A stretch of 64,000 nt of DNA, taken from Tretioscincus oriximinensis. Its lineage: Eukaryota; Chordata; Lepidosauria; Squamata; Gymnophthalmidae. Of this stretch, positions 10,306 to 25,600 are shown piece by piece. Both the position numbers and the translations under genes were made by a program. The notes under the pieces were generated by a model. The model saw only the letters and a program-made list of their open reading frames with translations. It searched no databases and had not been told where the DNA came from. The stretch's first letter is position 1; the number at the start of each line of letters is the position of its first letter. The stretch is taken from the NCBI GenBank assembly GCA_022410635.1, contig JAJVDF010000583.1, positions 1 to 64,000 on the forward strand, written 5' to 3'.

Positions 10306-13156
10306 TTTATTTGAAAATAAGTCAATTAAATTACAAAAAGAAAAACTGTTGGCTTGTACATTTAGTCACCATAATCAAGAGAGTGAAAAATTTTAAACAA
10401 TTCTCAGTAGCAGAACTTGGAGTGGAAACAGAGTAGCTTTAAAAGAGGCAGTGGAATTTTTAAAAAAGTATTGACTTAGCTTTGCCCACCCATACTGTGC
10501 AATGCATCAGCAATTAGTGATTAAATTCAGAAGTAAAAATAGCAGTAATAAGCAAGTACAAATCTAACAGCATTAGTATTAGCAAGTTGCACAGGAAGCC
10601 TGATAATCAACAACAAAGAATATATGCAGCTTCTCCTCAGTCCACTCAAATTAATTCTGTTTTCTTTTAGCAACTGATGGAAGAAAAATGGAAGTGAATG
10701 AATGTGACAAGCAAGTTCTGCTTGTCCACATTGGATGTTATATATAAAGTAACATACAGAAATGGGTCAAAATAACTCCACTGATAGATTGGCAAGGGCA
10801 TATTCATACAAGACATTCTATTAATACAGTATGCCACTAAAACAAGCTCAATTAAAAGGAAAGGCATACAGGAAAAACGATTTACTCTTTTTATGGAAAA
10901 CTAGAAAGACGGAGTTGTCATGTTTTCTTACTTAGGATGCTTTGCAAGACAGCCAGCATGGAAGAAACCTTGCACAATTTTTTCTTAGTGTTGACTAAAT
11001 GNGAATTTCAAAAATAATTTCTGCATAGGTATATTAATGCTTTTTAAAATCACCTGTCTATCTCTGTAGCATTAATTAGTTAGGTAAGTGGAGTGAAAAG
11101 AGATGAAGCAAAATGCAATAAATACATAATTATATTTACTATGAATTGCATGTCTTGCAGTTACAAACATGGAGCATAGTGGACCTTGAACTTTTGTGTT
11201 TTTGCTCCCATTTAACCCAGATGGAGAGGTCAGATCCTCTTTCGGTTTAAATTTACAGTAGCATGTCTTGCCAGCTAAACCTAGGGTAACTAAAATTCTA
11301 TGGTTCAAATTATAAGGGCATTTTCAAACCTAGCTTATTAGCAATTACCATGGTTAATCTTAACCATTGTTTACCATTCAGTTGAAAAGCAAAGATACCC
11401 CTCTTCTTTTTTAGTGTGTTTCATCACAGTGCAGGACGAACTACAACTTTTGTATTGTGCCACTGAAAAAAAATCATGTTATTTGTTAATTCTACTTTAG
11501 ATTAACGCAACAGGGACTCCTGTTTTGAAAAAGGAAGACTGATACGAGAGCATCTGCCCTAGTATAGTATGCAGTGAGACATACTGGAATATAATGAAAG
11601 TTGGCATATATGAACAAATATCCCAAAACAATAATGAAATTATTTTAATAGTGAAAAACTGCCTGAGATAATAACTTGACTTGCTTACTACTGGTTTATT
11701 AATCACATGCACGTGTAGGCTGCTATTTTTAGATAGAGGCACTTAAGTTTAGCAGAGTACTTCTGTTGTAAACAGTCTAATAAAGGTCTCTTAAAGCATT
11801 GTAATGCAAAGCTGATTTCGTTTTTACAGACTGTACCTTCTACTAAGACACTTATTACTTTTTTAAAAAATAAATACAACTGAAATTAACTTTCAATTCC
11901 AGTTTTCTTTCCATTTCATTCCAGAATTGTAAAGCTCTCGTTTCTACACTGAACAGCAGTTAAATGGTTAAATGCAAAAACGATGCCATTGGCATGTATC
12001 CAACATGGAAGTACTTCTTTAAGCCTCTTTATGCATTCAGAACAAATTTCAATCCAAAGTGAAAATTCCCACTGCTCTATAGGAATGCTGCAATTTTATG
12101 TATGCATATTAAGAGTTACTAGGAAACGTTAAGGTAACCAGTGTGTGACTGTAAGAGATTATAGGAGCAATCCAGTTCCATTAAAATTCATGTGACTGTT
12201 TCTGCTGACATCAACATAATACAGATTATCTCTCCAAAGGATTTTTTTAATAAGTGCATTAATACATCATATGGATTTTTCAAAAATTAAACATTGATTT
12301 CTTTAGTACTTGCAAAAGTAACACACAACAAAATGTACATACAGCAATAATTTATTCTGAAATGTTCATTTAATTTTGAGACCTTATCCATGCCTCATTA
12401 ATAAAAGAGCAGCCATCTCACCCCAAATACCAGAATATACACCAAGTTACAGCATAGCAAAATCCTACCTACTGTCAGTTAAAATCTAGTTCCTGTAAAA
12501 TAATTTTGTTCCAAGGTTTACACATACACATATTTCCTTCTTTCTTTCTTTTTTCCAGAACACAAAACCCAAAGGTAAATCATTACACTGTAACTATCTA
12601 TGCACGTTATGTGACCACAGAAATGTTTACCATCATTTCAGAAAATGAACCATCAGTTCTATCCATGCAGAAGAGACAGGCTTGTTCAGCAGAAACCATA
12701 TTACTGTGAATTTCACAGCCACATGATTAATTATACGGTAAAGTGGCTTCACAAATAGTAAGATGGAGGGGTGCATTTTTTTGCATAAATAATACCAATT
12801 TCTCCCTGATGTAGATTAGACATTTTGCAGATTTAAAGAACAGAATCATTTATTTTAACTCTGTTGTNCATCTTTCTAGAATCCTGTCCAACAAGACAAA
12901 ATCAAAAGTATAGGATGTTAATTAAATATATGTAAAACTTACTGTACAAATATAATCACTTTAGCAATTTTATTGCTAAATTATCAATTGGGACGCCCTC
13001 AAATATTAGCAGTGAAGACAAAGAATATCAAATATGGCTTCCAGAACAAGAACTCTCTAACAAGAATCAAACCTATATACAAAAAGGAAAAAAGCCCAAT
13101 CTTGAATACTTTAATTTCAAAGTTCCACACATAGCATAACACATTAAAATGTTTCA
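10306..13156 (-). other. APC: APC 3' UTR region (end undetermined)
   Basis: Sequence immediately 3' of the APC stop codon. Mammalian APC has a 3' UTR of roughly 2 kb. Minus-strand AATAAA hexamers occur at 12974-12969, 12854-12849, 12356-12351, 11700-11695 and 10311-10306. Any of them could be a poly(A) signal, and the sequence alone does not choose. No repeat was recognised inside, in keeping with a conserved UTR. Confidence 0.35.
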
Positions 13157-16100
13157 TTAAACCGAAGTCACCAAGTAGGATCCAGAATGACGTTTAGGAC
13201 TTTGAGCCCCACTTGAATCTGCGCTTTCAGTTTTTGAATCTCGTTTTTTTGTGCTATTGTTTACTGGTGTTGGTATCTGTGAGGGCCGAGCAGAAGTAGA
13301 ACTATTATCCACGCTGCTTTTTCTGGGGCTAGGATTATAGTTGAAAGGAGTCACTCTTGCTGCAACAGCGCCACTTGGTGAACTGTGTTTGCTTGAGCTA
13401 CTGGAACTGAACGGTGTGCGTTCATTAACAATACTTTCACAAGTCTCTTGGGCAGGTGGGGCATTACTTAGCATAGGCTTTGTTTCCGTCCCTTTCTTGT
13501 CTGGACTATCTATTTGGATAAAAGAATTTAGACGGTTTTCTAAACCCATAGTGCGAACAGGGGCATTTCCATTCCCTGCATTTTGTTTTCCTTGAATATC
13601 TTTAGAATCTTTACTATTTACATTCCCTTTCTCTGAAACACTGTCAATTACAGGGGGAGTATTTCCTGTGGGTGATTTCCCAGATCTGGGATTATTTATA
13701 GGGCAATCCTCAATCCTTACCCACACATCTTCTGTCTTTGAGACAGCAGGTGCCATTTGGTAAATTAAAGTTTTTGTATCAGCACCATTGGTAACACCTG
13801 ATGAGGTATTCTGTGGAGGACTAGTCATTATCTGAGGGATTTCACTTTCTTTTATTTTTCGCCAAGTACCTTTTGTTGGTACTTGTTGACTCTCTTTAGA
13901 TTGCTTGAATCCAGAAAAAGTACTTACATGCTGCTTTTCATCCTCACTTTTTGCTTTTTCACTGGATTCTGAAGAAGCTGAAAGAATTGAGGAAGAACTT
14001 CCAGTCCTTCGCCAAGTACTTACCCGAGGAAGTGATGAGGAATGTTTGCTGTGTTCACGCTTCCAAGTCCCTGATCTGTTAATTGGCAGTCTGGAAGGGC
14101 TCTCAGAGTGGGACCGGGTAATGTCATGCCGTTTTGAGGATCTTCCATCACTGTATTCAATTGAAGGACTGAGATTTGGAGGCAACTTCCGCCAGCCACC
14201 AGCTTGAATGGTTGCATGAGCTGATAAAGACATATCAGGAAGCGATGGGCTTAAAACTGGAGTCTGTGTATGGGACTGGGTAGGAGAATCTGGTCTAGAA
14301 GGGGATAATGATTCAAATGAAGCTGATTCTTCTAATTTTCTTCTCAGGGTAGGACTTGGAGTTTCTTTTATAAAAGTTGACTGCCGTACTAAAACAGGTC
14401 TCTCAGATCTGTCAGATTCACTTCCACTAGATTTTGCAGATGATATTCTAGATAAGTCAGCTTTTTTGTTTGATCCACTAATACCAGAAATTTGATTTAA
14501 CCCCTTTGAAGCAGACTCACTTCTAGGAATCCCACTAGTACTCTTGGGCAACGCTGTTTGCTTTCCAATAGTTTGTTGACTCATCTGTCTACCTGGTGAT
14601 GTATATGCCATTCTTCCTGATCCTGAAGACTTGGTAGAAGCTGTGCTTGGTGAAGCTGTTCGTGGCAGTTGGGACAATTTATTAGTAGGACTTATTCCGT
14701 TTCTGCCTGGGGAAATTGAGTTTCTGCCAGGAGACTGCAGAGGTCTGGTTAATGGTTGTTGCTGTGGTCTAGAAGGTGTAGAATCTCTAGAACCTGATCT
14801 AGATGGACCTTTATTTGATCCTCCCTGTTGAGATGGTTGTCTAGATATGGGGCTTGGCTCAGATTTCACAGGTTTATTTACTCTTGGGGAATTGCTTTCA
14901 GTAGGATTTTTAGAGGTTGCACTCTTTAGTTGTGGTCCTTTTTTAGAAACTGGACTTGTACTTGAAGAGCTATTTCGAACCCCAGGTATATGAATCATTG
15001 TTCGACCTCGGGAGATTGAGGGCATGTTTGTTTGTGAGGGCTGTTTCAAATGACTTGTAAGCTCTGAATTCGAACGAGCTTTACCTGTAATCATACTTTT
15101 ATACACTTTTTTCCCTCCCTTGATACTCTTATTTTCTGTCTCAACTTTTTTTGTTTCCAATGTACTCTTCTCTCCTGGTTTAATAATTCTTGGACCTTTA
15201 TTACTAGTAAAAGCTTTTTCTTCTTGGTCTGGTGTAAGATGAAAGGGTGATCCTAAGGAAATGCCAGATTTTAATGAAAGAATTGAATCAGAGTCAGAAG
15301 AAGCTTGTCTAGACAATGATGCTGCAGCTGCTGCTTGATGTAAGCTGCTAACTATTGAATTTGCCCCCTCCTGAATAGCTTTCCAATCAAAATTCTCTGA
15401 ATCTGGTGAAAATGCATGCTCTGAATCAGGCCTTTGAATATCTTTTAAGTCTAATGTCAGATCTTCTGCCAAAATACCACCCATATTTCTAGAGCTTTCT
15501 TTTTCACTATCACCTTTTGTTCTTGAAGGCTTTTTCCTTTTAGGCATTGCAGAACTAATGCATTCTTGCAAAAGATCATCTTCAGAATCTATACTGAGGG
15601 AACTGAGGGAACTGTTTCGTGAAAAACATACAGGAGTATCTTCAACATGAAATGATTTAGGAGCATAACCAGAAACATGTGGTCTACCAGATTCCATTTG
15701 CATACCTGATGGTTCTATTTGTTCTGCAGGGTTATTTTCTTTGTTGTTGTTGTTTTCTTGATCAATATCACTGAGGGAACTCAGAGATGAATTACGAGAG
15801 AAACAAACAGGAGTATTTTCTATTGCAAAATTTTGCGTTTTCTCATCTACAGGCACAGCTCGATCGGAAATATCTTTGGGTGATTGAGAAAATGGACTCT
15901 GTTTTTGCAACAGAGGTTTGGACTGATTTCTTCCTGGTGGAATGTGTTTTTGNCAAGTTTGTATCTTATTGGCTGACTGATTTGAAATCTGTTCTGTGCT
16001 AGTGCTGGATTTGATTTCACTATCCTTCCCCTTCCTTAGTTCCGCCTTTTCTCTAGAAAGATCCACATCATCATCAAAATCTAGGGAACTCAAAGAGTCA

Positions 16101-19100
16101 TTTCGTGAAAAACAGTATGGTGTTCCTTCAATTGGTGTGTAATGGTGAGGAGAATCAAAGGCAAAACTCCCCCTTGGACGCTCTTCGTTGTTTGGAACTT
16201 TATCCCCCAAATCTCTTGAGTTATTTTTTTGTTTTCGTTTCTCTTTGTCTGAATAGATCCTTTCGCTAGTAAAACCGCTTTTTGATTCTGTAGCTTTCTG
16301 CAAACGTGCTCTGTAATCATTACTTTGAGGCATAGGTTTTACCGGTGATGTTGGTTTCTTTTTCTCAAGATCTAACTGATTCTTATTACTTGATGATGAA
16401 GATGCTTGTTGGATTTGATCCATTATTTTTTTCACTCTGAAAGGCTTGTGACTTTTCCCTTTCGGCATAGCAGAATTTATACATTCTGCGAGAATATCAT
16501 CACCTTCTTCTGCTTTGTCATCATCCATTTCAGTAGTAGTCCCAGCAATATTCTTTCCCCTCTGAGCATCATCATTATTTCTGCCTTCTGTAGGAATGGT
16601 ATCTTTTTTTTCAAATGCAGCTGATTCTGCAGTGATAGAAGGTTCTACATTAGTCATTTCATTGGGTGGGGATTCTATTGTAAGATCACTAAGTGATGTA
16701 GCAGTTGAAAAATTTATTGGTGTTCCTTCAACGCAATATACTCGTGGCATATCATCTCCAGGTGTAAAACTAACGTGTTTTTGAGAATGTAATCTGTTTT
16801 GAGAAGGGAGAAGTTTATATACTGGTAACTGGCTTGGTTTCCTGGCTACAGGTGGAGGTATTTTTGAAGCAGTTACCTGTGAAGGTTTTTTAGCTTTACG
16901 TGAAGATTTTGTTGGCATGGCTGAAATAATACATTCCTCCAATATTTCAATATCATCTTCATCTGAATCATCTAATATATCTTTCTCAGTTTCCGTAGGC
17001 TTCTCCGGCTTCTCTGGATTATCCTGTGCATTATTTAGCTGCTCATGTTCTCCTTCATTGCCATGGTCATTTTCATGTACAGGAGGCATTATTCTCAGTT
17101 CCACATCCTTCTGTATAAATGGTTCATCAAGGCTCAAAGCACTTAAGCTTGATGAACATGAAAACCCATCAGGTGTACTTTCTGTAGCAAAATGTAACAA
17201 AGAATCTGCATCTTGCAATACCTGTACTCTTTGGATAGCTGTATTAACAGATGTTTGCCTTGATCCGGATTCTCTTTTTTCACCACTAGATACTTTAGTT
17301 TTTGCTAATTCTCTTTTGATTTGGGGTATCTGTGGAGGGGGTGGGGTTTTACTTCTGCTTGGTGGCATTGTCTGTCCAGGACTATCTGGAAGATCACTTG
17401 GGCTTATTATACCACTTACCATCCCACTACATGGCTCACTTTGAACAGAGCTTGCAATTGAACGGCTCTCAAAACTATCCAGGGAACTAACTGATGTACA
17501 CCTGCTGAACATGAGTGGAGTTTCTTGTACATAATGTTCTGGTGGGCTCTTGGGTGTCTGAGCACCACTTTTTGAAGGAGATTTGGCACCAGAGGAAAAT
17601 TCAACAGCCTTATGTCTTGATGAGTCAGAAGGAGATAGACCAGAACCTTGAAGCCTATTTGATTTTGCTCGAATGTGCTGGGATGCTGATGAGGTTTCAT
17701 TTGTTGCACTTGCTGCACTCCCACTGTTTTCTTTTGTTCCTATCTTCAGAGAATTATCAGTATTTGCTACATGCGTGGCTTGATCACGTCCCGTTTCATC
17801 TTCAGCTGAAGATAAGGATGACAGAGAGCTGCATCTTGAAAAACATATTGGAGTATCTTCTACACAGTAGGTTTGTATTGTTTCCTGGTTGATAGAAGGA
17901 GTTTTGCAAGGCAAAGATTTCTGGGCATGACCTGCTCTATTTTGAGCAGAATTTGGATGAAGCTGGTTATGTCTCTTTGAGCCAGTTGAACTTGATGTAT
18001 TCCCACTGCTGGATGGAATATGATCTCTTTTAGTACTCTGCACAAATTGACCTTTTGAAAAAGAAAATGAAGGCTTCTGCGCAGAAGGAGGCACATCTGT
18101 TGAATATTTGAGACTATAATCAATAGGCTGATCTACAAGATGCTCTTCTTCATTGTATTTTATGCTGTAATTAGTTGGATGGTCTTCTTCATGTTGTTCT
18201 TCCTCAGAATAACGCTCACTGTAGTTGGTTGGCTTATCATCTTCATAATCATCAACCTGGCATAGAGACTGAGTGACTTTTGAATTTATTCCATGACCAC
18301 AGCTTGCTCTGTTTTGTTCCGAACTGTTAGAATCTCTTGATCTAAAAGGAGACACACATTCAGTTTGTCCAAAAGCTGATTGGTAACTCATGTGCTTTTT
18401 ATCACCACTTTCAGTATACACAGGGTATGTCCCACTTTGACTTCTTGATTGTCTTTGTTCATTCTGCTTTATTTCCTCTTCTATTATATGTTTGGGCCTT
18501 GCCCATCTTTCACTGTGTGATGGGCTTTGCCTTCCAGAATTTAACTGTTCATCTGAATATTTGAGACTGTAGTTGATTGGTGTGTCTAACTCTCCATCAT
18601 TATCATCCATATGATTAGCATTATGTATTTTATGAGCAAGATCAGCAGGATACTGTCCATAACTACAAAATTTAGTTTCTTCGTCTTCTGAATATGATTC
18701 AATGGGCTTCATCTGTCCTCTTTTACCATAGCCATCACTGCTACTGACACTATTTAAGCTGTCATTAGAAGCTCTCTTATATTCCATTTTTGCATATGGT
18801 ACGGGACATGCCCTATTCTCTGGTTTGGGAAAGTTATAAGTATTTGGGAGAGGTGCTCTCCGTAAAGCATTTCTTTCTTCTGCCAAACAGTGCATTTCAG
18901 ATACAGATCCATTGCTCCTCTCTTTCTGAGAAATATGCATGCTTGTTACTTCTTCCATTACTTTGGAAATTTGGGCTGTAGTAGAAGAGATTTGCATTCC
19001 TATCCGTTTAGCAGAGGTTCCAGAATTTTCTGTTGTGGAATGATAACCACTTAATCCAATTGCACGCTCCCTATCTAAACTCCTCTCCTTTTCGGATCGT

Positions 19101-19676
19101 GGATTCTCTGTATTTCCTCTGCTTGAGGAAGAAGAGCTAGGTAATACTGTAGAGCTTAAATAAGGTGAAAGGACGTTAGTGCTATTAAAATTTTCTGACC
19201 TACAAACACCNTCTTCATGCCGATTTGCATCCAAAACATATTCGCTGTAAATATTTGTCTTATGTCTCTGTTTATTTCGATGTGATGTTTTGGGACTTAA
19301 GTTATCAATGTTGTCAAAAGTTTCAGATAAATGTTGAGCATCTAACTCTGCTTCCAGAGCTTTTTGCTTACGGACATGAAGAGATGGTAAGCTTGAACCT
19401 GGAGACATTATATTAGCATCTTTGTACTTTGCAGGTCTGTTTGCCATTAAATTTCTTAAGGCTGCAGCGCTGCCCATGGCTATCATCTTATGCTTTGAAT
19501 GTATGAGATTTTTGAGCATACTAACAGCCCCCATGTCCCATAATGCTTCTTGGTCTTTTGCATTCCGAGCCGAAAGGTTCCATAAGGTTCCACATGCATT
19601 ACTGACTATTGTTAAGCTGTGAGACTTTAAATGATGTAACAGGGTTTGCAAACAGCTGTTTTCTCTTAAAATTTGC
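13157..19676 (-). CDS. APC: APC exon 16 (last coding exon)
   Basis: A 6,520-nt uninterrupted exon, residues 653-2825. It opens with the end of the armadillo domain (ILRENNCLQTLLHHLKSHSL). 15-residue beta-catenin repeats follow: TPINYSLKYSDEQ (near 18590), KPTNYSERYSEEE (near 18240), HPTNYSIKYNEEE and QPIDYSLKYSTD (18190-18100). The 20-residue repeats are near 17870, 17535, 17200, 16742, 16132, 15828 and 15640; the last has ETP-type VEDTPVCFSRNSSLSSLS. SAMP axin-binding motifs are near 16916, 16470 and 15550. A basic Ser/Pro-rich microtubule-binding region follows, then SQIPTP (EB1-binding SxIP, near 13285). The end SGSYLVTSV is a class I PDZ ligand before TAA (13159-13157). It is 54 nt shorter than the human exon. 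Long antisense frames inside are shadows. Confidence 0.98.
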
Positions 19677-22600
19677 CTGCAGTGAAGTTAAAAAACAAAA
19701 CAAAATGCTTCTTTAACAAAATGAACTAAACTCCTGTATTTATTTTCAGTAAATTGAATCACATTTACAATGTTGCCATTCTTTTTAAAGTCTAAAGACA
19801 AAAGACCTCCATATATATAAATTCTAAATCTCAGACAAAAATTGCAGTTTCTATTCAATGTTTTAGAAAGGGAAAAATATCAACTATCCCCTTGTTTACA
19901 TCCACCTTAAATTGTTTTTTTATTTTTCTAATTTGAAATCCCTGATTCAAGATTCTTTTTATTATTACTGGAATAAAGAACAATCAACAACTTTCTGAAT
20001 ATTTAAAACAATGAGGAAAGATGCATCTGTTGATATGGTGAATATCTTTAAAAACATTTCTTGAANATTTCTGCATTAGAGAAAAAACTCCAACATATAT
20101 TTTCCTACATCCATAAGTTAAAATGTCCTTCATTCGTTTCATGAATGTTACTCTGAAAAACACTATCACTTTTTTTCTAGAAGCTGCAACACATTTTTGG
20201 AGCAAAAGTTTTCATTTAATTGATGAATTGAATAATTTTATCTCTTCATCTTCTACTGAAAAATCTTAATCTGCAATTACTTAAACAATAATCAAGTGCA
20301 ACATATTATTGCTATGAATTAATTGGCATAAACAATTTGTTACATAATCAGTTTAAAATCTGTTCTACATCACTATTTCCAGCACTAAAAATGTGCATCT
20401 ATAGTAGAAGATGCTGGTTACATGGCTGGTTTCAATTTCACTTATTGCACTTTTTAGGGTACAGGTAAAACTTGCTATATGAGTTCCTGTTTGGTGAGTT
20501 AACATCTTTATAGCATTCAATTTTAAGTGGTTAACCTAAAGCTGTGTGTTCAAAAAGATATGTTTATTGCAACCCGTTTTACAAATCCTTGCTTTACAAG
20601 GAAAAATTTCATCACAGTTAGTCATAACATCAGGAGTTACCTATATTATGCCACATTTCATAGCATCAGACTTCTAGAAGAGCTAAATGCAATGGGTGGG
20701 TCCCCTAAACCTTGCCACTCTTCATAAAGAAGAGATACAAAAAAACCCTGTGGAGTGGAAAAACTCTAATCTGTGGAATCATTTAAGATTTTTCTTCCAA
20801 TGGAGAAGAATGGTTTCTTATGACTGAATACATGCACATTGGGGCAAATACCCCAACTACTCCTCCCACCTGATGGGAACCAAGCTTTCTGTAACCAAGC
20901 AAGAAAAGGATCTTGGAGTGTTGACGAACAATTAAATGAAAATGCCAACCCAGTGTGCAGCAGCAGCAAAAAAGGCAAATTCCATGTTGGGGATAATTAG
21001 GAAAGGAATCGAAAACAAGTCTGTGGTGAGGTCACATTTGGAATACTGTGTTCAATTCTGATCACCACATCTCAAGAGGGATATTCCGGAACTAGAGAAG
21101 GTGCAGAAAAGGGCAGNAAAAANGATCAAGGGTCTGGAGCACCTCCCTTATGAAGTCAGGCTGCAACGTCTGGATCTTTTCAGCTTCAAAAAACAACGTT
21201 TTAGAGGTGATCTGATTGAAGTGTACAAAATCATGCATGGGATGGATAGGGTGAATAGAGAAAAAATGTTTTCTCTATCACACAACACAAGGACCAGAGG
21301 GCACTCCTTAAAACTGATGGGTAGAAAAGTGAGAACAAAGGAAAGTATTTTTTTACCCAGAGGGTCATCGGCCTGTGGAATTTACTTCCTGAAGAGGTAG
21401 TGGTAGCTAACAGCTTGGATAGTTTCAAGACAGGACTGGACAGGTTTATGGACACCAAGGGTATAAATGTGTACTAGGATGGATGTCTGCATGTTGCCTC
21501 AGGGATGGAGCAACAGGCAGGACTTCTGAAGTGCCATTTGCAGGGAATCATGAACAGGTGCATATTTTGCTTTCCTCTGTTCAGACTGCCCAGGTACATC
21601 TGATGGCCCTCTGTGTGACACAGAATGCTGGACTAGATGGGCTCTGACCCGATCCAATATGGCTCTTCTTATATTCTTAAACAAAGTAATTGAAGTAGAA
21701 TTGCCAGAGGTTGATTAGTGTGTGTATGTAATAATAATGTAATGTAATAATTGCAAAATATTTGCATAATTTTTAATTTCTTAAATAACATATATATAAA
21801 CTCTGTATCCAAATTTTATTGCATTTGTAACATCAGTTTTCTTTACCTGTGGTCCTCATTTGTAGCAATCAAGCTAGAGACATTACGCAATATTCCTCCT
21901 CCGCTTTCAATAATAGCCAAAGTGTTTGTTTGGCTTCGATAAGTCAGCGTGCCAACTAAAAAGGCAAGAGCACCATNGACGGAACAAATGTCAGCTTTAT
22001 TTTCAGTGCAGTGTGCTGACAAATTCCATAAAGCACTCAAAACACTTTTTAGTGTTGATTCCTGTAGACAATAAAAATCAACAACACATCAGTTATCTGG
22101 GAATCAATAATAGACCAAATAAATTAATGGGATTACTTTATTTAATCAAGTTGGATTTTCCTTCTTGATAGACATCTAATTGTATGAACAATTAGCAACA
22201 CTTAGAAAAGAGTGCTTAAACAATAAGCAATAGTTGGTTTGAATACTATAAATACATTACAGTGTNATGGAAATGAAAAGAAAAGGGAAGGAAAAGGCAT
22301 GCTTCTGTCTCAAAAGGCAGAAGAAAGGATCTGGGAATGATGGCATGAAAACTGATTTGCTAAGGCATCAGTTTCTCTCTCAGTCTCTTTGATGTGATCC
22401 CAAGGGGTGCAAACACAACATTTGGCATAGCATTGATTGCAGGGATTTTCAGAAATAGGACATCTAGACCATCCAACCTCTTAAGAGGTCCACACTGGAC
22501 TTAGTGTTGGACTTTACTCCTTTGGCCCTTCACTTTCCTAAGGCACACATCTGGCAGTGAGGCTTTTTTATCTTTAGATGGGCTGGTCCAAATGATATCC

Positions 22601-25600
22601 ATGGCAGGAGAGGGATTCAAATGGAGGGACTACTATATTTTAGCCTGAGTACTCTTAGTCAATGTGTCACTACAGTATAAGATCTCTGTACTGTCATTCT
22701 AAATACTGAAAAAAGGTTTTGCAGCACCTTTTTAACTTCCAAAGCACACTCCATCAGTGCTTTCACACTTCCAACTTCACGTAGTGTCTTCTTACTGTTT
22801 ATATCGGCTCTCCAAGACAGGTTCCTCAACACACTAGCAATAACCTGTAAAAAGGAAAACATTTGTGTATTTTTTNCATCATATTGCAATCTGCCATTTG
22901 AAACACGTTCTATTTTATTGCCCTGCTTGCTATAAAAATTTCAATCCAATGTTTCAAAACTAAATTCAAAAGTCTAAATCACTATTGCAGACTCTATTTC
23001 CGTATATAATGCTATAGCTTAGTTTCCACAAAGCACTATGTAATGAAAAACTATGTTAGGTTGGTGGCAATTTTCACTAATTGCCCTCCTCACGTTTTGT
23101 CTTTCTCAGCCTTCAAAATTACCGCAGTAAGATTTTCAGAATAGAAAGAGCTTAAAATGATAAGAGGGACAAAATCAGTAATAGTCACAAGCAGTAATAG
23201 TCACAAGATCCAAAACTCAATGTTTTAATTAACAGATAATTAATAACTTTTGAATCCATTCCTTTTCTGTTGTAAGAACATTACAAGTACAGAATATTTA
23301 AATTAACTTCCTACTTCTAACTACATATGGTCACTTGAAGAAACATACAGGTTTTGATGCTATTTTGTTAAGATTCCTTTGCAAGTATACATATGGACAA
23401 AAATCAAAACCTCTAGCCAGCGAGGGACAGCGCTTGCAGCACTTTAGAGACTAACAAGAGAAAGTGCTAAACAAAAACACTCGTATAAAATGAGAAGATA
23501 CTCCATAAATGGTATAGAACACTGGCATCATTATCACATTTTTCCCCAAATGGGAAAATGGTTGCCAACAAAAAAAAATACATTTATACACCTGATTTGG
23601 GAATATCAAAAGGTATAAGAATTCTGTATTGAAGTACAAATAATATGTTTAGATTATAAATAAATATAACAGACAAAATGACAGTATTACATAGAGACTT
23701 GGATACTANATGACAAATGAAAGTAAGGGAANTAATTGANAATATATTAGCGTGTGCCCAAACTGTTCTAGTAGTGAGGTGGAAAGATTGGACTATATGG
23801 ACAGTGCAAAAAAGAATATAATCAATGGGATTACTACTGATATTTTCAATTGTAAAATAAATAACTCAGATAATATACAGCAATGGAGAGAATGTAAACC
23901 AAAATGGTTGATGGTGAAAACTTATTTAGAAAGCAGGCTGGGGAGTGAAATTATGAAACTAAGATTGATTTTCCATATGTAAACCTTAACTGCCATAAAC
24001 TATTAAGTGCTACTTAAGATACAATGGGGGAGAGGGTTATATAAAATGGGGAAAATGTTTGGAATTTGTATAAGGAATTTGAATAGCAAAAAACCCCACC
24101 CCCTAAAAAGTGCTACAAGCTTCCCTTTCTAAAATTTCTGGACTAAGACAGCTGTTTCTTTTTAAATAGTATTAGTCATTTAGAATGAATTAGAATTTTT
24201 GCTATTTAAAGCAACAGTATGATTGTTTTTATATAAAGCATATCTCCTCAGCCTTTTGCTTAAGATCAATCGTAGCATTTGTGACAGCTATGCTTTCATT
24301 AACTTATAGAATAAAGTCCAGCAAAGGGGCTAGTAGCACTTTGAGACTAACAGGAGAAAAGTGGGTGGCATAAGCTTTTGTAGACATGTCTACTTCTTCA
24401 GATGCTGAGGGACTAAGAAGAAGAATCTGAAGAAGTAGATGTGTCTACGAAAGCTTATGCCACCCACTTTTCTCATGTTAGTCTCTAAGTGCTACTAGCC
24501 TCCCTTTGCTGGACTTTCTACTAGATTAAGACAGCTATTTTTCTGAAATTGACTATTATGGGATAAAAAATTATGAAAAAAGAACTTTTTGTAATATTAA
24601 CAAAATAAAATTAATAAAGGTACTAAAGATCGTACAGTTCTAGCAACTCCATCCACTGCCATGGTGTGTGGTATTAGATAGTCCCAAACTACAACATTTA
24701 TTGTGGTAAAATTTAAAATGCAGCCATGTTAGTCTGGATTCAGAATTTCCAGTAAAGAGATCTCGTAGCACCTTACAAACAAAGATGAAAAGAGTAGGCA
24801 ACATTAGCTTTNGTAGAGAAATCTAATCCTTAAAATACATTTGAAGAAGCATTTTGTCTACCAAAGCTTATGCTTTTTGTTGTTAGTCTCTAAGGTGCTA
24901 TGAGACTCCCTTGCTAGTAATATGTTCCATTGTAATTGNCCATGTTGTACTGGGCTCATGGATTTAAGCAATATCTGAGGACTTCATACTGGCTCCTCTG
25001 CCCTGCACAAGGGAGATAAATAAAAATTTAGAGGAGATCCTAACTTTGGTTGTTTTGGAAACTTTCCAAAGAACAAAAGGAATGTAAAAAATAAGGAAAA
25101 TTGACATAAATGAAAGATTGTAAAACACAGAGGAAGAAAGACAAGCTTAAATGAATAATGGAGAATATTAAATAGACCATAGTATAAATATTTCTCTAGT
25201 AAGATTTACCTGTTGCAAATCTTCACTTTCAGATTTTAACTGGGCTACAAGAGCTCTCATACAACCTTTCATAGAACATAGAGTAGCCTGTTTGAAACAG
25301 ATAAAGGCTCCTATGAAATAATAACTAAGCAGCTTCATGANGTAAATTCACAAGTTCATTTCTTTCATGATAAAATTAAAAAAATAGAAGTATGTAAATT
25401 ATCTCTATAATTTAAACAGTTTAAACAGTGAATGTCAAACATATAAAACAAACAAGTTATAACAGATATAAGATGCTGGCTTTAACTAAAAATATATTGG
25501 AATAAAAACTGTCATAAAATCCTCATAAAAGATGCTTTCTATTCAAAAATTTCATACTATGCACATTGTATCTTAGAAAGTCTTGTGTTTCATTTTCTTT

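Larger units (their letters stand above)
22845..25209 (-). other. APC: APC intron 13
   Basis: 2,365 bp, AT-rich. It contains the palindromic Penelope-related hairpin at 24314-24553, an older relative at 24740-24912, and a short fragment of the same family near 23410-23465. No gene was seen. Confidence 0.85.

Noticed and set aside
16917..17444. 175-codon plus-strand open frame, and other long frames opposite APC exon 16
   Set aside because: They are antisense shadows of a strongly conserved Ser-rich coding exon; composition (Ser, Leu, Cys) follows from the opposite strand.
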